A DNA stretch of 64,000 nt from Streptomyces sp. T12 (lineage in GTDB: Bacteria; Actinomycetota; Actinomycetes; Streptomycetales; Streptomycetaceae): positions 9,093,001-9,157,000 of the forward strand of contig NZ_CP117866.1 of assembly GCF_028736035.1 (NCBI RefSeq), written 5' to 3'. The notes under the pieces were generated by a model. It was not told where the DNA came from. It made no database searches and saw only the letters and a list, made by a program, of their open reading frames with translations. Positions 32,101 to 40,722 of the stretch are shown piece after piece. Numbering within the stretch: the stretch's first letter is position 1; every line of letters begins with the position of its first letter. The position numbers and the translations under genes are program-made.

Positions 32101-34620
32101 GTGCACGGGAACGACCGCACCACCAGCACCGACAGAAACGAGACCCACAGACGACGCCCGTCCTTCCGCAAGGCGGTGGCGCTGCTGAGCGGCGCACTGC
32201 TGGCGGGCGCCACCCTCACCTTCACCGCACCCCAGGCCGGCGCAGCCGTCGCCGACGAGGGGAGGGGCGCGGCGGCTGCCCGGGCCGCCGCGGCCGAGGA
32301 CTTCCAGCAGGTCACCCTCGCCAAGGGCGAGCCGGAGGTCGGCGAACCCATGTCGCTCGCCGTCCTCCCGGACCGCTCGGTGCTGCACACCTCCCGCGAC
32401 GGCGAACTGCGCATCACCGACGCGGCCGGCAACACCAAGCTCGCGGGCAAGCTCGATGTGTACACGCACGACGAAGAGGGCCTGCAGGGCATCGGCGTCG
32501 ACCCCGGATTCGCCGAGAACCGCTTCATCTACCTCTACTACGCACCCCCGCTCGACACACCGGCCGGTGACGCCCCCGAGACCGGAACGGCGGCCGACTT
32601 CGCTCCCTTCGACGGCGTCAACCGTCTCTCCCGCTTCGTCCTGAAGACCGACGGCACGCTGGATGCAGCCAGCGAGACGAAGATCCTCGACGTCCCGGCT
32701 TCCCGCGGCCTGTGCTGCCATGTCGGCGGTGACATCGACTTCGACGCGGCGGGCAACCTGTATCTCTCAACGGGCGACGACACCAATCCGTTCCAGTCGG
32801 ACGGCTTCACCCCGATCGACGAACGGTCCAACCGCAACCCGGCCTTCGACGCCCAGCGCTCCTCCGGCAACACCAACGACCTGCGCGGCAAGCTCCTGCG
32901 CATCAAGGTGAACGCCGACGGCTCGTACTCGATCCCCGACGGCAACCTCTTCGCGCCCGGCACGGACAAGACGCGGCCCGAGATCTACGCGATGGGCTTT
33001 CGCAACCCGTTCCGCTTCAGCGTGGACAAGAAGACGGGGATCGTCTACGTCGGCGACTACGGCCCCGACGCCGGCGCCGCCGACCCGGCCCGCGGCCCGG
33101 CCGGCCAGGTCGAGTTCGCCCGCGTCACCGGCCCCGGCAACTACGGGTGGCCGTACTGCACCGGCGACAACGACGCCTACGTCGACTACGACTTCGCCAC
33201 CGGCCAGTCGGGCGCGTCCTTCGACTGCGCCGCGCCGAAGAACACCTCGCCGCACAACACCGGCCTGACCGACCTTCCCCCGGCGCAGGCCGCCTGGATC
33301 CCGTACGACGGCGGATCGGTGCCCGAGTTCGGCACCGGCTCCGAGTCCCCGATGGGCGGCCCGGTCTACCACTACGACGCCTCGCTCGACTCGCCGGTGA
33401 AGTTCCCCGAGGCCTACGACGGGAACTTCTTCGCCGGGGAGTTCGGCCGCCGCTGGATCAAGCGGATCGTGAGCGACGACGCCGGGACCGTACAGTCGAT
33501 CAACGACGTCCCCTGGACCGGCACCCAGATCATGGACATGGCCTTCGGCCCGGACGGTGCGCTGTACGTCCTCGACTACGGCGTCTCCTGGTTCGGCGGC
33601 GACGAGCACTCGGCCCTGTACCGCATCGAGAACGCCACCGACGGCCACTCGCCCGTGGCGCAGGCCGCGGCGAGCAAGACCTCGGGACAGGCGCCGCTGA
33701 GGGTGCAGTTCTCCTCGGAGGGCACGACCGACCAGGACGGCGACGCCGTCACGTACAGCTGGGACTTCGGCGACGGCGGCAAGTCGACGGCGGCCGACCC
33801 GTCGTACCGCTACAAGAAGAACGGCACCTACACCGCGACCCTGACCGCCAAGGACCCCTCCGGCCGCACCGGCAGCGCGAGCGTGCAGATCGTGGTCGGC
33901 AACACGGCGCCCAAGGTGACGCTGGAACTCCCGCAGGACGGGCAGCTGTTCAGCTTCGGTGACGCGATCCCGTTCAAGGTGCGGGTGAGCGACCTCGAGG
34001 ACGGGACGATCGACTGCGCGAAGGTCAAGGTCACCTTCATTCTCGGCCACGACAGCCACGGACACCCGGTGACCTCGGCGAACGGCTGCACCGGCACCAT
34101 CCAGACCAGCGCCGACGGCGGCCACGACGAGGACGCCAACATCTTCGGCGTCATGGACGCCGAGTACACCGACGGCGGAGGCGGCGGCCAGGCCCCGCTC
34201 ACCACGCACGACCAGAACGTCGCCCAGCCCCGGCACCGCCAGGCCGAGCACTTCGGCAACGGCTCCGGCGTCTCGATCATCACCAAGGCCACCGCGCACG
34301 GCGGCAGGACCGTCGGCGACATCAACAACGGCGACTGGATCTCCTTCACGCCGTACGCCCTGAGCAACGCCAAGAAGATCACCGCCCGGATCTCCTCCGG
34401 CGGCGCGGGCGGCACGCTCGAGGTCCGTTCGGGGTCCTCGACGGGCACCCTGCTCGGCAAGGCGACCGTGCCGGTGACCGGCGGCTGGGAGACCTTCCAG
34501 GACGTCACCGCCGACCTGTCCCGCGCACCGAGGGGCACGACCACGCTCTACCTCGTCTTCAAGGGGAGCGGCTCGGGCGCCCTGTACGACGTGGACGACT
34601 TCACCTTCACCACCGGCTGA
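32101..34620 (+). CDS. Secreted PQQ-type sugar dehydrogenase with PKD and carbohydrate-binding domains
   Basis: An 839-residue exported protein starting with GTG (GGAGG five bases upstream). Residues 1-49 are a long signal peptide (RRRPSFRKAVALLSGALLAGA). The glucose/sorbosone dehydrogenase propeller follows (EEGLQGIGVDPGFAEN, LCCHVGGDIDFDAAGNLYLS, IYAMGFRNPFRF, MDMAFGPDGALYVLDYG). Near residue 520 is a PKD domain (VTYSWDFGDGGKSTAADPSY), then a domain with possible metal-binding His residues (GHDSHGHPV) and a C-terminal CBM6-like domain (NNGDWISFTPYAL). It should oxidise sugars or glycosides on the cell surface. It sits next to a ThuA-DUF1080 protein, with the two ORFs 15 bases apart. Confidence 0.9.
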   Translation: MHGNDRTTSTDRNETHRRRPSFRKAVALLSGALLAGATLTFTAPQAGAAVADEGRGAAAARAAAAEDFQQVTLAKGEPEVGEPMSLAVLPDRSVLHTSRDGELRITDAAGNTKLAGKLDVYTHDEEGLQGIGVDPGFAENRFIYLYYAPPLDTPAGDAPETGTAADFAPFDGVNRLSRFVLKTDGTLDAASETKILDVPASRGLCCHVGGDIDFDAAGNLYLSTGDDTNPFQSDGFTPIDERSNRNPAFDAQRSSGNTNDLRGKLLRIKVNADGSYSIPDGNLFAPGTDKTRPEIYAMGFRNPFRFSVDKKTGIVYVGDYGPDAGAADPARGPAGQVEFARVTGPGNYGWPYCTGDNDAYVDYDFATGQSGASFDCAAPKNTSPHNTGLTDLPPAQAAWIPYDGGSVPEFGTGSESPMGGPVYHYDASLDSPVKFPEAYDGNFFAGEFGRRWIKRIVSDDAGTVQSINDVPWTGTQIMDMAFGPDGALYVLDYGVSWFGGDEHSALYRIENATDGHSPVAQAAASKTSGQAPLRVQFSSEGTTDQDGDAVTYSWDFGDGGKSTAADPSYRYKKNGTYTATLTAKDPSGRTGSASVQIVVGNTAPKVTLELPQDGQLFSFGDAIPFKVRVSDLEDGTIDCAKVKVTFILGHDSHGHPVTSANGCTGTIQTSADGGHDEDANIFGVMDAEYTDGGGGGQAPLTTHDQNVAQPRHRQAEHFGNGSGVSIITKATAHGGRTVGDINNGDWISFTPYALSNAKKITARISSGGAGGTLEVRSGSSTGTLLGKATVPVTGGWETFQDVTADLSRAPRGTTTLYLVFKGSGSGALYDVDDFTFTTG

Positions 34621-34635
34621 GAGGAGGTACGGAAG

Positions 34636-36024
34636 ATGCGTCCAACCGGACGACTGACAACCGCAGTTGTGGGAGCCGCCGTACTCCTCGGCTGTGTCTC
34701 GGAACCGGCCGCTTCACAGGCCCCGCGGCCCGGTGCCGACGGCAAGCGGGTCCTGGTCTTCTCCAAGACGGCCGGCTTCCGCCACGACTCGATCCCCGAC
34801 GGCGTCGCCGCGGTGAAACAGCTCGGCGAGACGAGCGGCTTCACGGTCGACGCGACGGAGGACGCCGCGGCCTTCACCGCCGGCAACCTGCGCCGCTACG
34901 CCGCGGTCGTGTTCCTGTCGACGACCGGAGACGTCCTGAACGCCGCCCAGCAGACGGCCTTCGAGGGCTACATCCGCCGTGGCGGCGGCTACGTCGGCAT
35001 CCACGCGGCCGCCGACACCGAGTACGACTGGGCGTTCTACGGCGGCCTCGCCGGCGCCTACTTCCAGTCGCACCCGGCGATCCAGCCGGCGACCGTGGAC
35101 GTCGAGGACCACGCCCACCCGGCGACATCGGGTCTGGCGCAGACGTGGAACCGCACGGACGAGTGGTACAACTACCGCTCGAACCCCCGGGAGAGGGCAC
35201 ATGTCCTCGCCTCCCTCGACGAGTCCTCGTACACCGGCGGCACCATGAACGGCGACCATCCGATCGCCTGGTGCCAGAACTACCAGGGCGGCCGCGCCTT
35301 CTACACCGGCGGCGGCCACACCAAGGAGTCCTACGCCGAGCCCTCGTTCCGTGAGCACCTGCTGGGCGGAATCCGCTGGGCCGTCGGCGACGCCGAGGCC
35401 GACTGCCGCCCGGAGAACGGCTACCGCCCGCTCTTCGACGGCACGCAGGCTTCGCTGGACGGCTGGCGCCAGGCGGGCCCGGGCTCCTTCACCCTGTCCG
35501 ACGACGGCACGCTCACGTCGACCGGCGGCATGGGCATGCTCTGGTACGCCCCGTCGGGCTTCGGGTCGTACTCCCTGAAGCTCGACTGGAAGATGGCCGG
35601 CGACGACAACTCCGGTGTGTTCGTGGGCTTCCCGCCCTCGGACGACCCGTGGTCGGCCGTCAACAACGGCTACGAGATCCAGATCGACGCGACCGACACC
35701 CCCGACCGCACCACCGGGGCCGTGTACGGCTTCCAGTCCGCCGACCTCAACAAGCGCGACCGTGCGCTGAACCCGCCGGGGGAGTGGAACACGTACGAGA
35801 TCCGCGTGGAGGGCGAACGCCTCCGCGTCTATCTCAACGGCGTGAAGATCAACGATTTCACCAACACCGACCCGGCCCGGAGCCTCACCGACGGACACAT
35901 CGGCATCCAGAACCACGGATCCGACGACGAGGTGTCCATCCGTGACGTCCGGATCAAGGAACTGCCCGCGAAGACCGCGAAGACCGCGAAGTCCTCCGGA
36001 CTCATGGCTTCGCAGGGCGACTGA
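34636..36024 (+). CDS. Secreted ThuA domain-DUF1080 (3-keto-disaccharide hydrolase-like) protein
   Basis: A 462-residue exported protein. A lipoprotein-like signal (AVVGAAVLLGC, Cys at about residue 20) is followed by a ThuA domain (VLVFSKTAGFRHDSIPDG, GGGYVGIHAAADTEYDW, GGGHTKESYAEP). From about residue 265 the DUF1080 beta-sandwich begins (YRPLFDGTQASLDGWRQ, NSGVFVGFP, NGYEIQIDAT, WNTYEIRVEGERLRVYLNG). DUF1080 proteins include hydrolases of 3-keto-glycosides. With the neighbouring sugar dehydrogenase it could form an extracellular oxidise-then-cleave pair; this is inference. A terminator follows. Confidence 0.9.
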   Translation: MRPTGRLTTAVVGAAVLLGCVSEPAASQAPRPGADGKRVLVFSKTAGFRHDSIPDGVAAVKQLGETSGFTVDATEDAAAFTAGNLRRYAAVVFLSTTGDVLNAAQQTAFEGYIRRGGGYVGIHAAADTEYDWAFYGGLAGAYFQSHPAIQPATVDVEDHAHPATSGLAQTWNRTDEWYNYRSNPRERAHVLASLDESSYTGGTMNGDHPIAWCQNYQGGRAFYTGGGHTKESYAEPSFREHLLGGIRWAVGDAEADCRPENGYRPLFDGTQASLDGWRQAGPGSFTLSDDGTLTSTGGMGMLWYAPSGFGSYSLKLDWKMAGDDNSGVFVGFPPSDDPWSAVNNGYEIQIDATDTPDRTTGAVYGFQSADLNKRDRALNPPGEWNTYEIRVEGERLRVYLNGVKINDFTNTDPARSLTDGHIGIQNHGSDDEVSIRDVRIKELPAKTAKTAKSSGLMASQGD

Positions 36025-36026
36025 GC

Positions 36027-36068
36027 GACGGCGGGCGGGGGACGCCGGACTCCCGCCCGCCGTCTTTT
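36027..36068 (+). terminator. Intrinsic terminator after the ThuA-DUF1080 gene
   Basis: GACGGCGGGCGGG and CCCGCCCGCCGTC form a perfect 13-bp stem with a 12-base loop, followed by TTTT, just after the stop codon. It separates the secreted-enzyme pair from the ebo-type cluster. Confidence 0.88.
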
Positions 36069-36132
36069 CCCCACGGGACCTCGCCAGAACCCGTGGGGGT
36101 CCACAGACGACGCGTTCGACAAGGAGGCCGCC

Positions 36133-37452
36133 ATGTCCGCGTCCACTTCCCCGTCCGACCCGCGCGTCGGCGTCTGGCTGATCGGGGCGCGCGGCTCCGT
36201 CGCCACCAGCGTCGTCGCCGGGTGCGCCGCCGTCACCGCGGGCCTGCACCCGCCGACGGGCCTGGTCACCGAGACACCGATGTTCGCGGACAGCGGCCTG
36301 CCTGCGCTGTCGTCCCTCGTCTTCGGCGGCCATGACACGGTGGACTGCCCCCTGCCCAAACGCGCGGAGGCCCTGGCGGCAGGCGGCGTCCTGCCTCCCG
36401 GTCTCCCCACGGCCATACGCGCCGAACTCGCCGCCGCCGACCGCGAGATCAGGCCCGGCGGCCCGCTCCCCGGAGACACACGCGGTGAAGACCAGCTCAT
36501 CGCCGCCTTCGCCTCGGACATACAGGACTTCATACGGCGGTACGAGCTCGCCCGGACCGTCGTCGTGAACGTGGCCTCCACCGAGCCCGCCCCCACCGGC
36601 GCCGCCCTGCCCCCGAGTTCGCTGTACGCGGCGGCGGCCCTGCGCGCGGGCTGCAGTTACGTGAACTTCACCCCGTCGACGGGCCTGAACCACCCCGCGC
36701 TGGCCCCCCTCGCCTCGTCGACCGGCCTGCCGTACGCGGGCCGCGACGGCAAGACGGGCCAGACACTGCTCCGCTCGGTCCTTGGCCCGATGTTCACCCA
36801 GCGGGCGCTGGCAGTGCGCGCCTGGTCCGGCACGAATCTGCTCGGCGGCGGCGACGGCGCCTCCCTGGCCGACCCGGCCGCGGCGGCGGCGAAGAACGCC
36901 GGCAAGGAGAGGGTGCTGGCGGACGCGCTGGGCGAGGTGCCCGAGGGCGAGGTCCACATCGACGACGTCCCCGCGCTCGGCGACTGGAAGACCGCCTGGG
37001 ACCACATCGCCTTCGACGGCTTCCTCGGCACCCGCATGATCCTCCAAACCATCTGGCAGGGCTGCGACTCGGCCCTCGCGGCACCCCTGGTCCTCGACCT
37101 CGCCCGCCTGACCGCACGCGCCCACGAGGCGGGCCTGTCCGGGCCGCTCGGCGAACTGGCCTTCTACTTCAAGGATCCGGTGGGGGAAGGGCCGGGGGCG
37201 CTGGGCGAGCAGTACGCGGCACTGGGGCGGTTCGCGGAGCGGCTGGGGGCGGCTGGGGCTGCGCCGCGCGACGGGGGAGGAGTCGGGTCCGAGCCGCTGG
37301 CGGCGTGGGGAGGAGCCGGGGCTGAGCCGCTGGAGATGCGGGGAGCCGGGGCTGAACCGCCGGACGACCGTCCCGGTCGGCTTGGCGAGCGCGGTGGTGC
37401 AGGCCGTCCCAGCGAGCGCGGTGGTGCCGGCCGTCCCGAGGGGCAGCGGTGA
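36133..37452 (+). CDS. Inositol-3-phosphate synthase-like enzyme, first gene of an ebo-type cluster
   Basis: A 439-residue protein of the myo-inositol-1-phosphate synthase family, which cyclises glucose 6-phosphate with tightly bound NAD. The NAD loop is VGVWLIGARGSVATSVVAG near residue 15. YVNFTPSTGLNHPAL, GRDGKTGQTLLRSVLGPMF and GTNLLGGGDGASL are family blocks, and KNAGKE/DDVPALGDWKTAWDHI the active-site side. From about residue 373 the chain becomes a Gly/Glu/Pro-rich repeat (GAGAEP, GGAGRP). Its stop overlaps the next GTG by four bases. In other ebo clusters this position is taken by an EboD dehydroquinate synthase-like enzyme, so this may supply a different cyclitol unit. Confidence 0.88.
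   Translation: MSASTSPSDPRVGVWLIGARGSVATSVVAGCAAVTAGLHPPTGLVTETPMFADSGLPALSSLVFGGHDTVDCPLPKRAEALAAGGVLPPGLPTAIRAELAAADREIRPGGPLPGDTRGEDQLIAAFASDIQDFIRRYELARTVVVNVASTEPAPTGAALPPSSLYAAAALRAGCSYVNFTPSTGLNHPALAPLASSTGLPYAGRDGKTGQTLLRSVLGPMFTQRALAVRAWSGTNLLGGGDGASLADPAAAAAKNAGKERVLADALGEVPEGEVHIDDVPALGDWKTAWDHIAFDGFLGTRMILQTIWQGCDSALAAPLVLDLARLTARAHEAGLSGPLGELAFYFKDPVGEGPGALGEQYAALGRFAERLGAAGAAPRDGGGVGSEPLAAWGGAGAEPLEMRGAGAEPPDDRPGRLGERGGAGRPSERGGAGRPEGQR
37257..37449. repeat. Low-complexity 3' tail of the inositol-phosphate synthase gene
   Basis: Imperfect repeats of GGAGCCGGGGCTGA and GAGCGCGGTGGTGC type encode a Gly/Ala/Glu/Pro/Arg-rich tail (GAGAEP and GGAGRP units). Such tails are absent from the catalytic family and likely disordered. 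Confidence 0.75.
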
Positions 37453-38642
37453 AGGGGCGAGGGGAACGGCGCTCGTTGCGGTTGCCTGGTGGGTGGGCCT
37501 GGGATAAGGCGGCGGGCCGGGGGGACGGCGCGCGCTGGTCGCGGTGGGGTGTTGGGTGGTCCTCGGGTACGGGTAGGGGCGCGGGTCGGGAGGAGCACGC
37601 GTGCTCGTCGGCAGCCCTGGCCAAGTCGGCCCGGGCCACAGGCCTGCGGCCGGAGCGCGCCGAGGGGCCGAACCCCCGCCTGGCATGGGCCGAACTCCTG
37701 CGCCTCCCGGCCCTGTTCACCGTCCCCGGCGACGCCCTCGCGGGCGCCGCCGCCACCGCCGCACACCCCAACTCCCGCACCCTGCTCGCCATCAGTTCCT
37801 CCCTCTGCCTCTACGAGGCCGGCATGGCCCTCAACGACTGGGCGGACCGCGAGGAGGACGCCACGGAACGCCCGCACCGCCCCCTCCCCTCCGGCCGCAT
37901 CCACCCCGCCGCCGCCCTCACCGCGGCCTGCGCCCTCACCTGCGCAGGCCTGGCCCTCGCCGCCCGGGCCGGTCGTCCCGCCCTCGCCGTCGCCGCGCCT
38001 CTCGCGGTCACGGTCTGGTCCTACGATCTGGCCCTGAAGCACACCCCCGCTGGACCGGCAGCGATGGCCACCGCCCGCGCCCTCGACCTCCTCCTCGGCG
38101 CCGCGGCCACCACCGGACACACCCGTGAGGCGTTCCCCTCAGCTGCCCTGCTCGGCACCCACACGCTCGCGGTCACCGCGGTGTCCCGCCAGGAGACGAA
38201 GGGCGGTTCACCCCTGGCACCGCTCGCGGCCCTGGCCACCACGGCCCTCCTCAGCCGCCTGCTGACACACCGCCCCAACCGACGCCCGGCAGACCCCCGG
38301 GAAGCAGCCGCCCACGGCGTGCCGGACCCCCATCCCGACGTCCTCGCGACCGCCACCGGCCGTCGCCGGCGCCGTTGGTCCGGGCCGCCCCGGCCGACCG
38401 CCGAGACCGTGAGCACAGCGTTCGCCGCCGCCTACGCCGCAACGGCCGCCCGCCCGTACTTCCACGCCGCTCTCAACCCTTCACCCCCGCTCACCCAACG
38501 AGCCGTCGGCGGCGGCATCCGCGCCACGATCCCCCTCCAGGCCGCGCTGACCGCCCGATCCGGCGCGGTCCTCTCCGCCCTGTTCGTGGCGGGTCTCGCC
38601 CCGCTCGGTCGCCGGTTCGGAAGAAGGGTGAGCGTCACATGA
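37449..38642 (+). CDS. eboC: UbiA-like prenyltransferase EboC
   Basis: A 397-residue integral membrane protein of the UbiA fold. The N-terminal 70 residues are Gly/Arg-rich and doubtful, and the true start may be later. The Asp-rich Mg-pyrophosphate motif is NDWADREED (about 129-137). Eight or so helices follow (AALTAACALTCAGLALAA and others). The C-terminal block YFHAALNPSPPLTQRAVGGG is typical of the EboC branch. It should join a prenyl chain to a head group in the membrane. GTG overlaps the previous stop; its stop overlaps the next ATG (ATGA). Confidence 0.88.
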   Translation: MKGRGERRSLRLPGGWAWDKAAGRGDGARWSRWGVGWSSGTGRGAGREEHACSSAALAKSARATGLRPERAEGPNPRLAWAELLRLPALFTVPGDALAGAAATAAHPNSRTLLAISSSLCLYEAGMALNDWADREEDATERPHRPLPSGRIHPAAALTAACALTCAGLALAARAGRPALAVAAPLAVTVWSYDLALKHTPAGPAAMATARALDLLLGAAATTGHTREAFPSAALLGTHTLAVTAVSRQETKGGSPLAPLAALATTALLSRLLTHRPNRRPADPREAAAHGVPDPHPDVLATATGRRRRRWSGPPRPTAETVSTAFAAAYAATAARPYFHAALNPSPPLTQRAVGGGIRATIPLQAALTARSGAVLSALFVAGLAPLGRRFGRRVSVT

Positions 38643-39667
38643 GCCACACGACGATCGGGAGCCCATCCCGGTCCTCCGAGGTGCCGGTGGCCGGCGGCAG
38701 CCCTCACGGCACCAGCGCCGAGCACGCCACTGCCGTCTCCCGAGCACCCGCCATAACTCCTCTCCGCTTCGGCTACGGCACCAACGGCCTCGCCGACCTC
38801 CGCCTCGACGACGCCCTGGCCCTGATCGCCGACCTCGGCTACAACGGCGTCGGCCTGACCCTCGACCACATGCACCTGGACCCGCTCGCCCCGGACCTCA
38901 GCGCCCGCACCCGCCGCCTCGCGCAGCGCCTGGACGCGCTCGGCCTGGACGTCACCGTGGAGACAGGCGCCCGCTATGTGCTCGACCCGCGCCGCAAACA
39001 CGGCCCCTCCCTCCTGGACCCCGACCCGGACGACCGTGCCCGCCGCGTCGACCTGCTGATCCGTGCCGTCCGGGTAGCGGCCGACCTCGGCGCCCACGCC
39101 GTCCACTGCTTCAGCGGCGTCATGCCGCCGGGAACCGATCCGGAGACCGCCTGGCACCGCCTGGCCGACACACTCACTCCCGTCCTGGACACCGCCGCCA
39201 CCGCCGGCGTCCCCCTCGCCATCGAGCCCGAACCGGGCCACCTCCTCGCCACCCTCGCCGATTTCCACCGGCTCCGCCGTGTGCTCGGCGACCCCGAACA
39301 CCTCGGCCTGACCCTCGACATCGGCCACTGCCAGTGCCTCGAACCCCTCTCTCCCGCCGACTGCGTACGCGCCGCCGCCCCCTGGCTGCGCCACGTCCAG
39401 ATCGAGGACATGTGCCGCAACATCCATGAACACCTCCCCTTCGGCGACGGCGAGATCGACTTCCCACCCGTGCTCGCCGCCCTCGCTGCCACCGGCTACC
39501 AGGGCCTGACCGTCGTCGAACTGCCCCGCCACTCCCATGCGGGCCCCCACTTCGCCGAACTCTCCCTCCCGTTCCTGCGCCGCGCCGAAGCCACGGCCAC
39601 CGGATCACTCGTACTCGGCCCACCCCATGGCGATCCCTCCGCCACCCCTGAAGGGAGCACCTCATGA
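38639..39667 (+). CDS. Sugar phosphate isomerase/epimerase in the ebo-type cluster
   Basis: A 342-residue TIM barrel of the xylose isomerase-like superfamily, after a 35-residue Ser/Ala-rich leader. Metal and active-site candidates are AIEPEPGHLL, LTLDIGHCQCLEP, HVQIEDMCRNIHEHLPFGDG (including the conserved E and H) and VVELPRHSH. It probably interconverts a sugar or cyclitol phosphate made by the synthase at the head of the cluster. Four-base overlaps on both sides imply strict cotranslation. Confidence 0.9.
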   Translation: MSHTTIGSPSRSSEVPVAGGSPHGTSAEHATAVSRAPAITPLRFGYGTNGLADLRLDDALALIADLGYNGVGLTLDHMHLDPLAPDLSARTRRLAQRLDALGLDVTVETGARYVLDPRRKHGPSLLDPDPDDRARRVDLLIRAVRVAADLGAHAVHCFSGVMPPGTDPETAWHRLADTLTPVLDTAATAGVPLAIEPEPGHLLATLADFHRLRRVLGDPEHLGLTLDIGHCQCLEPLSPADCVRAAAPWLRHVQIEDMCRNIHEHLPFGDGEIDFPPVLAALAATGYQGLTVVELPRHSHAGPHFAELSLPFLRRAEATATGSLVLGPPHGDPSATPEGSTS

Positions 39668-40722
39668 CCCCCTCCCGCAGCAGACCCGCAACCCCGGACG
39701 CGGACACCAAGGGCCCACCGCTCACCGACCCCCAGACGGGCACAGAGTCCAGCCGAGGCGCCGACGGCCCCGCGGGTGCCGAGCGCCCACCGGGCACGGA
39801 GGCTCGGACAGGAACCGAGCGCGGGGCAGGCACTGAGGCTCGTGCGGGCACCGGGAGTCTGGCGGGCATGAAGGCTCGGCCGAACGCCGAGGGCCGGGCG
39901 GGCGCCCAGAGTTGGCCGGACGCCCCAGACGCCCCAGACGCCCCAGACGCCCCGGACGCCCCGGTCGCGCCGGTCGCGCCGGTCGCCCCGGTCGCGCCGG
40001 ACGCCCCGGTCGCGCCGGACGCCCCGGTCGCGCCGGATGCCCCAGGCACCACCCTCGCCCTCACCCCGCCCGCCGAACTGCGCCGCCGCCTCACCGACTG
40101 CCTCGGTACTGCCGCCCGGGCCTGGCTCCACCGAGCCCTCGACGAGGCCGTCGCCCATCCCGGCATCCACGGGCCCATCTCCGTCTGGGAGTTGCGCATC
40201 GCCGAGGCCGGGCGCCGTTGTGGACCCGAGCACGCCGACGCCGCCCGCGTCCTCATCCTGCACGCGGCCCGCGCCGATGCCGACGCTGTCACCCGGGTCT
40301 ACTTCCAGGGCACCGCCGCCGAACGCCGCGCCGTTCTGCACGCACTGCCCCACCTCGTGCCCGGCCCGGAGGCCCTCCCGCTCGTCGAGGACGCCCTGCG
40401 GACCAACGACACCCGGCTCCTCGCCGCCGCCGTCGGCCCCTACGCCGCCCGACACCTCGACCCCCACCAGTGGCGCCACGCCGTCCTGAAGTGCCTGTTC
40501 ACCGGTGTGCCCGTCGGCGCGGTGGCCGACCTGAACCGCCGCGCCCACGGCGACGCCGAACTCGCCCGCATGCTCGGCGACCACGCCGCCGAACGCACCG
40601 CCGCGGGCCGTCCCGTGCCCGAAGACCTGTACCGCGTCCTGACCCTCACCGACCCCACGGCCACCCCACCCGCGCCCGCCGCCGAGTGCGGCACCCGCGG
40701 TACCGACGGCAAGGAGTCCTGA
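39664..40722 (+). CDS. eboA: EboA-domain protein with disordered (D/V)AP-repeat N-terminus
   Basis: A 352-residue protein. The first 130 residues are disordered: a Gly/Thr/Glu-rich stretch (GTEARTGTERGAGTEARAGT) followed by fourteen (D/V)AP triplets. The remainder is the EboA domain, all-helical and HEAT-like (LTDCLGTAARAWLHRAL, GPISVWELRIAEAGRRCGPE, VYFQGTAAERRAVLHALPHL). EboA has no known enzymatic activity and may scaffold the cluster's enzymes. The repeat linker is absent from the domain proper. It overlaps its neighbours by four bases and one base. Confidence 0.88.
   Translation: MTPSRSRPATPDADTKGPPLTDPQTGTESSRGADGPAGAERPPGTEARTGTERGAGTEARAGTGSLAGMKARPNAEGRAGAQSWPDAPDAPDAPDAPDAPVAPVAPVAPVAPDAPVAPDAPVAPDAPGTTLALTPPAELRRRLTDCLGTAARAWLHRALDEAVAHPGIHGPISVWELRIAEAGRRCGPEHADAARVLILHAARADADAVTRVYFQGTAAERRAVLHALPHLVPGPEALPLVEDALRTNDTRLLAAAVGPYAARHLDPHQWRHAVLKCLFTGVPVGAVADLNRRAHGDAELARMLGDHAAERTAAGRPVPEDLYRVLTLTDPTATPPAPAAECGTRGTDGKES
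39919..40044. repeat. 9-bp tandem repeat encoding (D/V)-A-P (14 copies)
   Basis: Fourteen consecutive 9-base units of GACGCCCCN or GTCGCGCCG type encode Asp-Ala-Pro or Val-Ala-Pro in the N-terminal tail of EboA. The alternation of DAP and VAP blocks suggests recent unit duplication. Copy number probably varies between strains. Confidence 0.95.

Noticed and set aside
29818..32721. 967-residue leftward frame opposite the Gfo/Idh and isomerase genes
   Set aside because: No recognisable domain, biased composition typical of antisense frames in GC-rich DNA, and well-supported genes on the other strand.
34714..37686. 990-residue leftward frame opposite the ThuA-DUF1080 and inositol synthase genes
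   Set aside because: Low-complexity composition and no motif; it runs across a terminator and two well-supported genes on the other strand.
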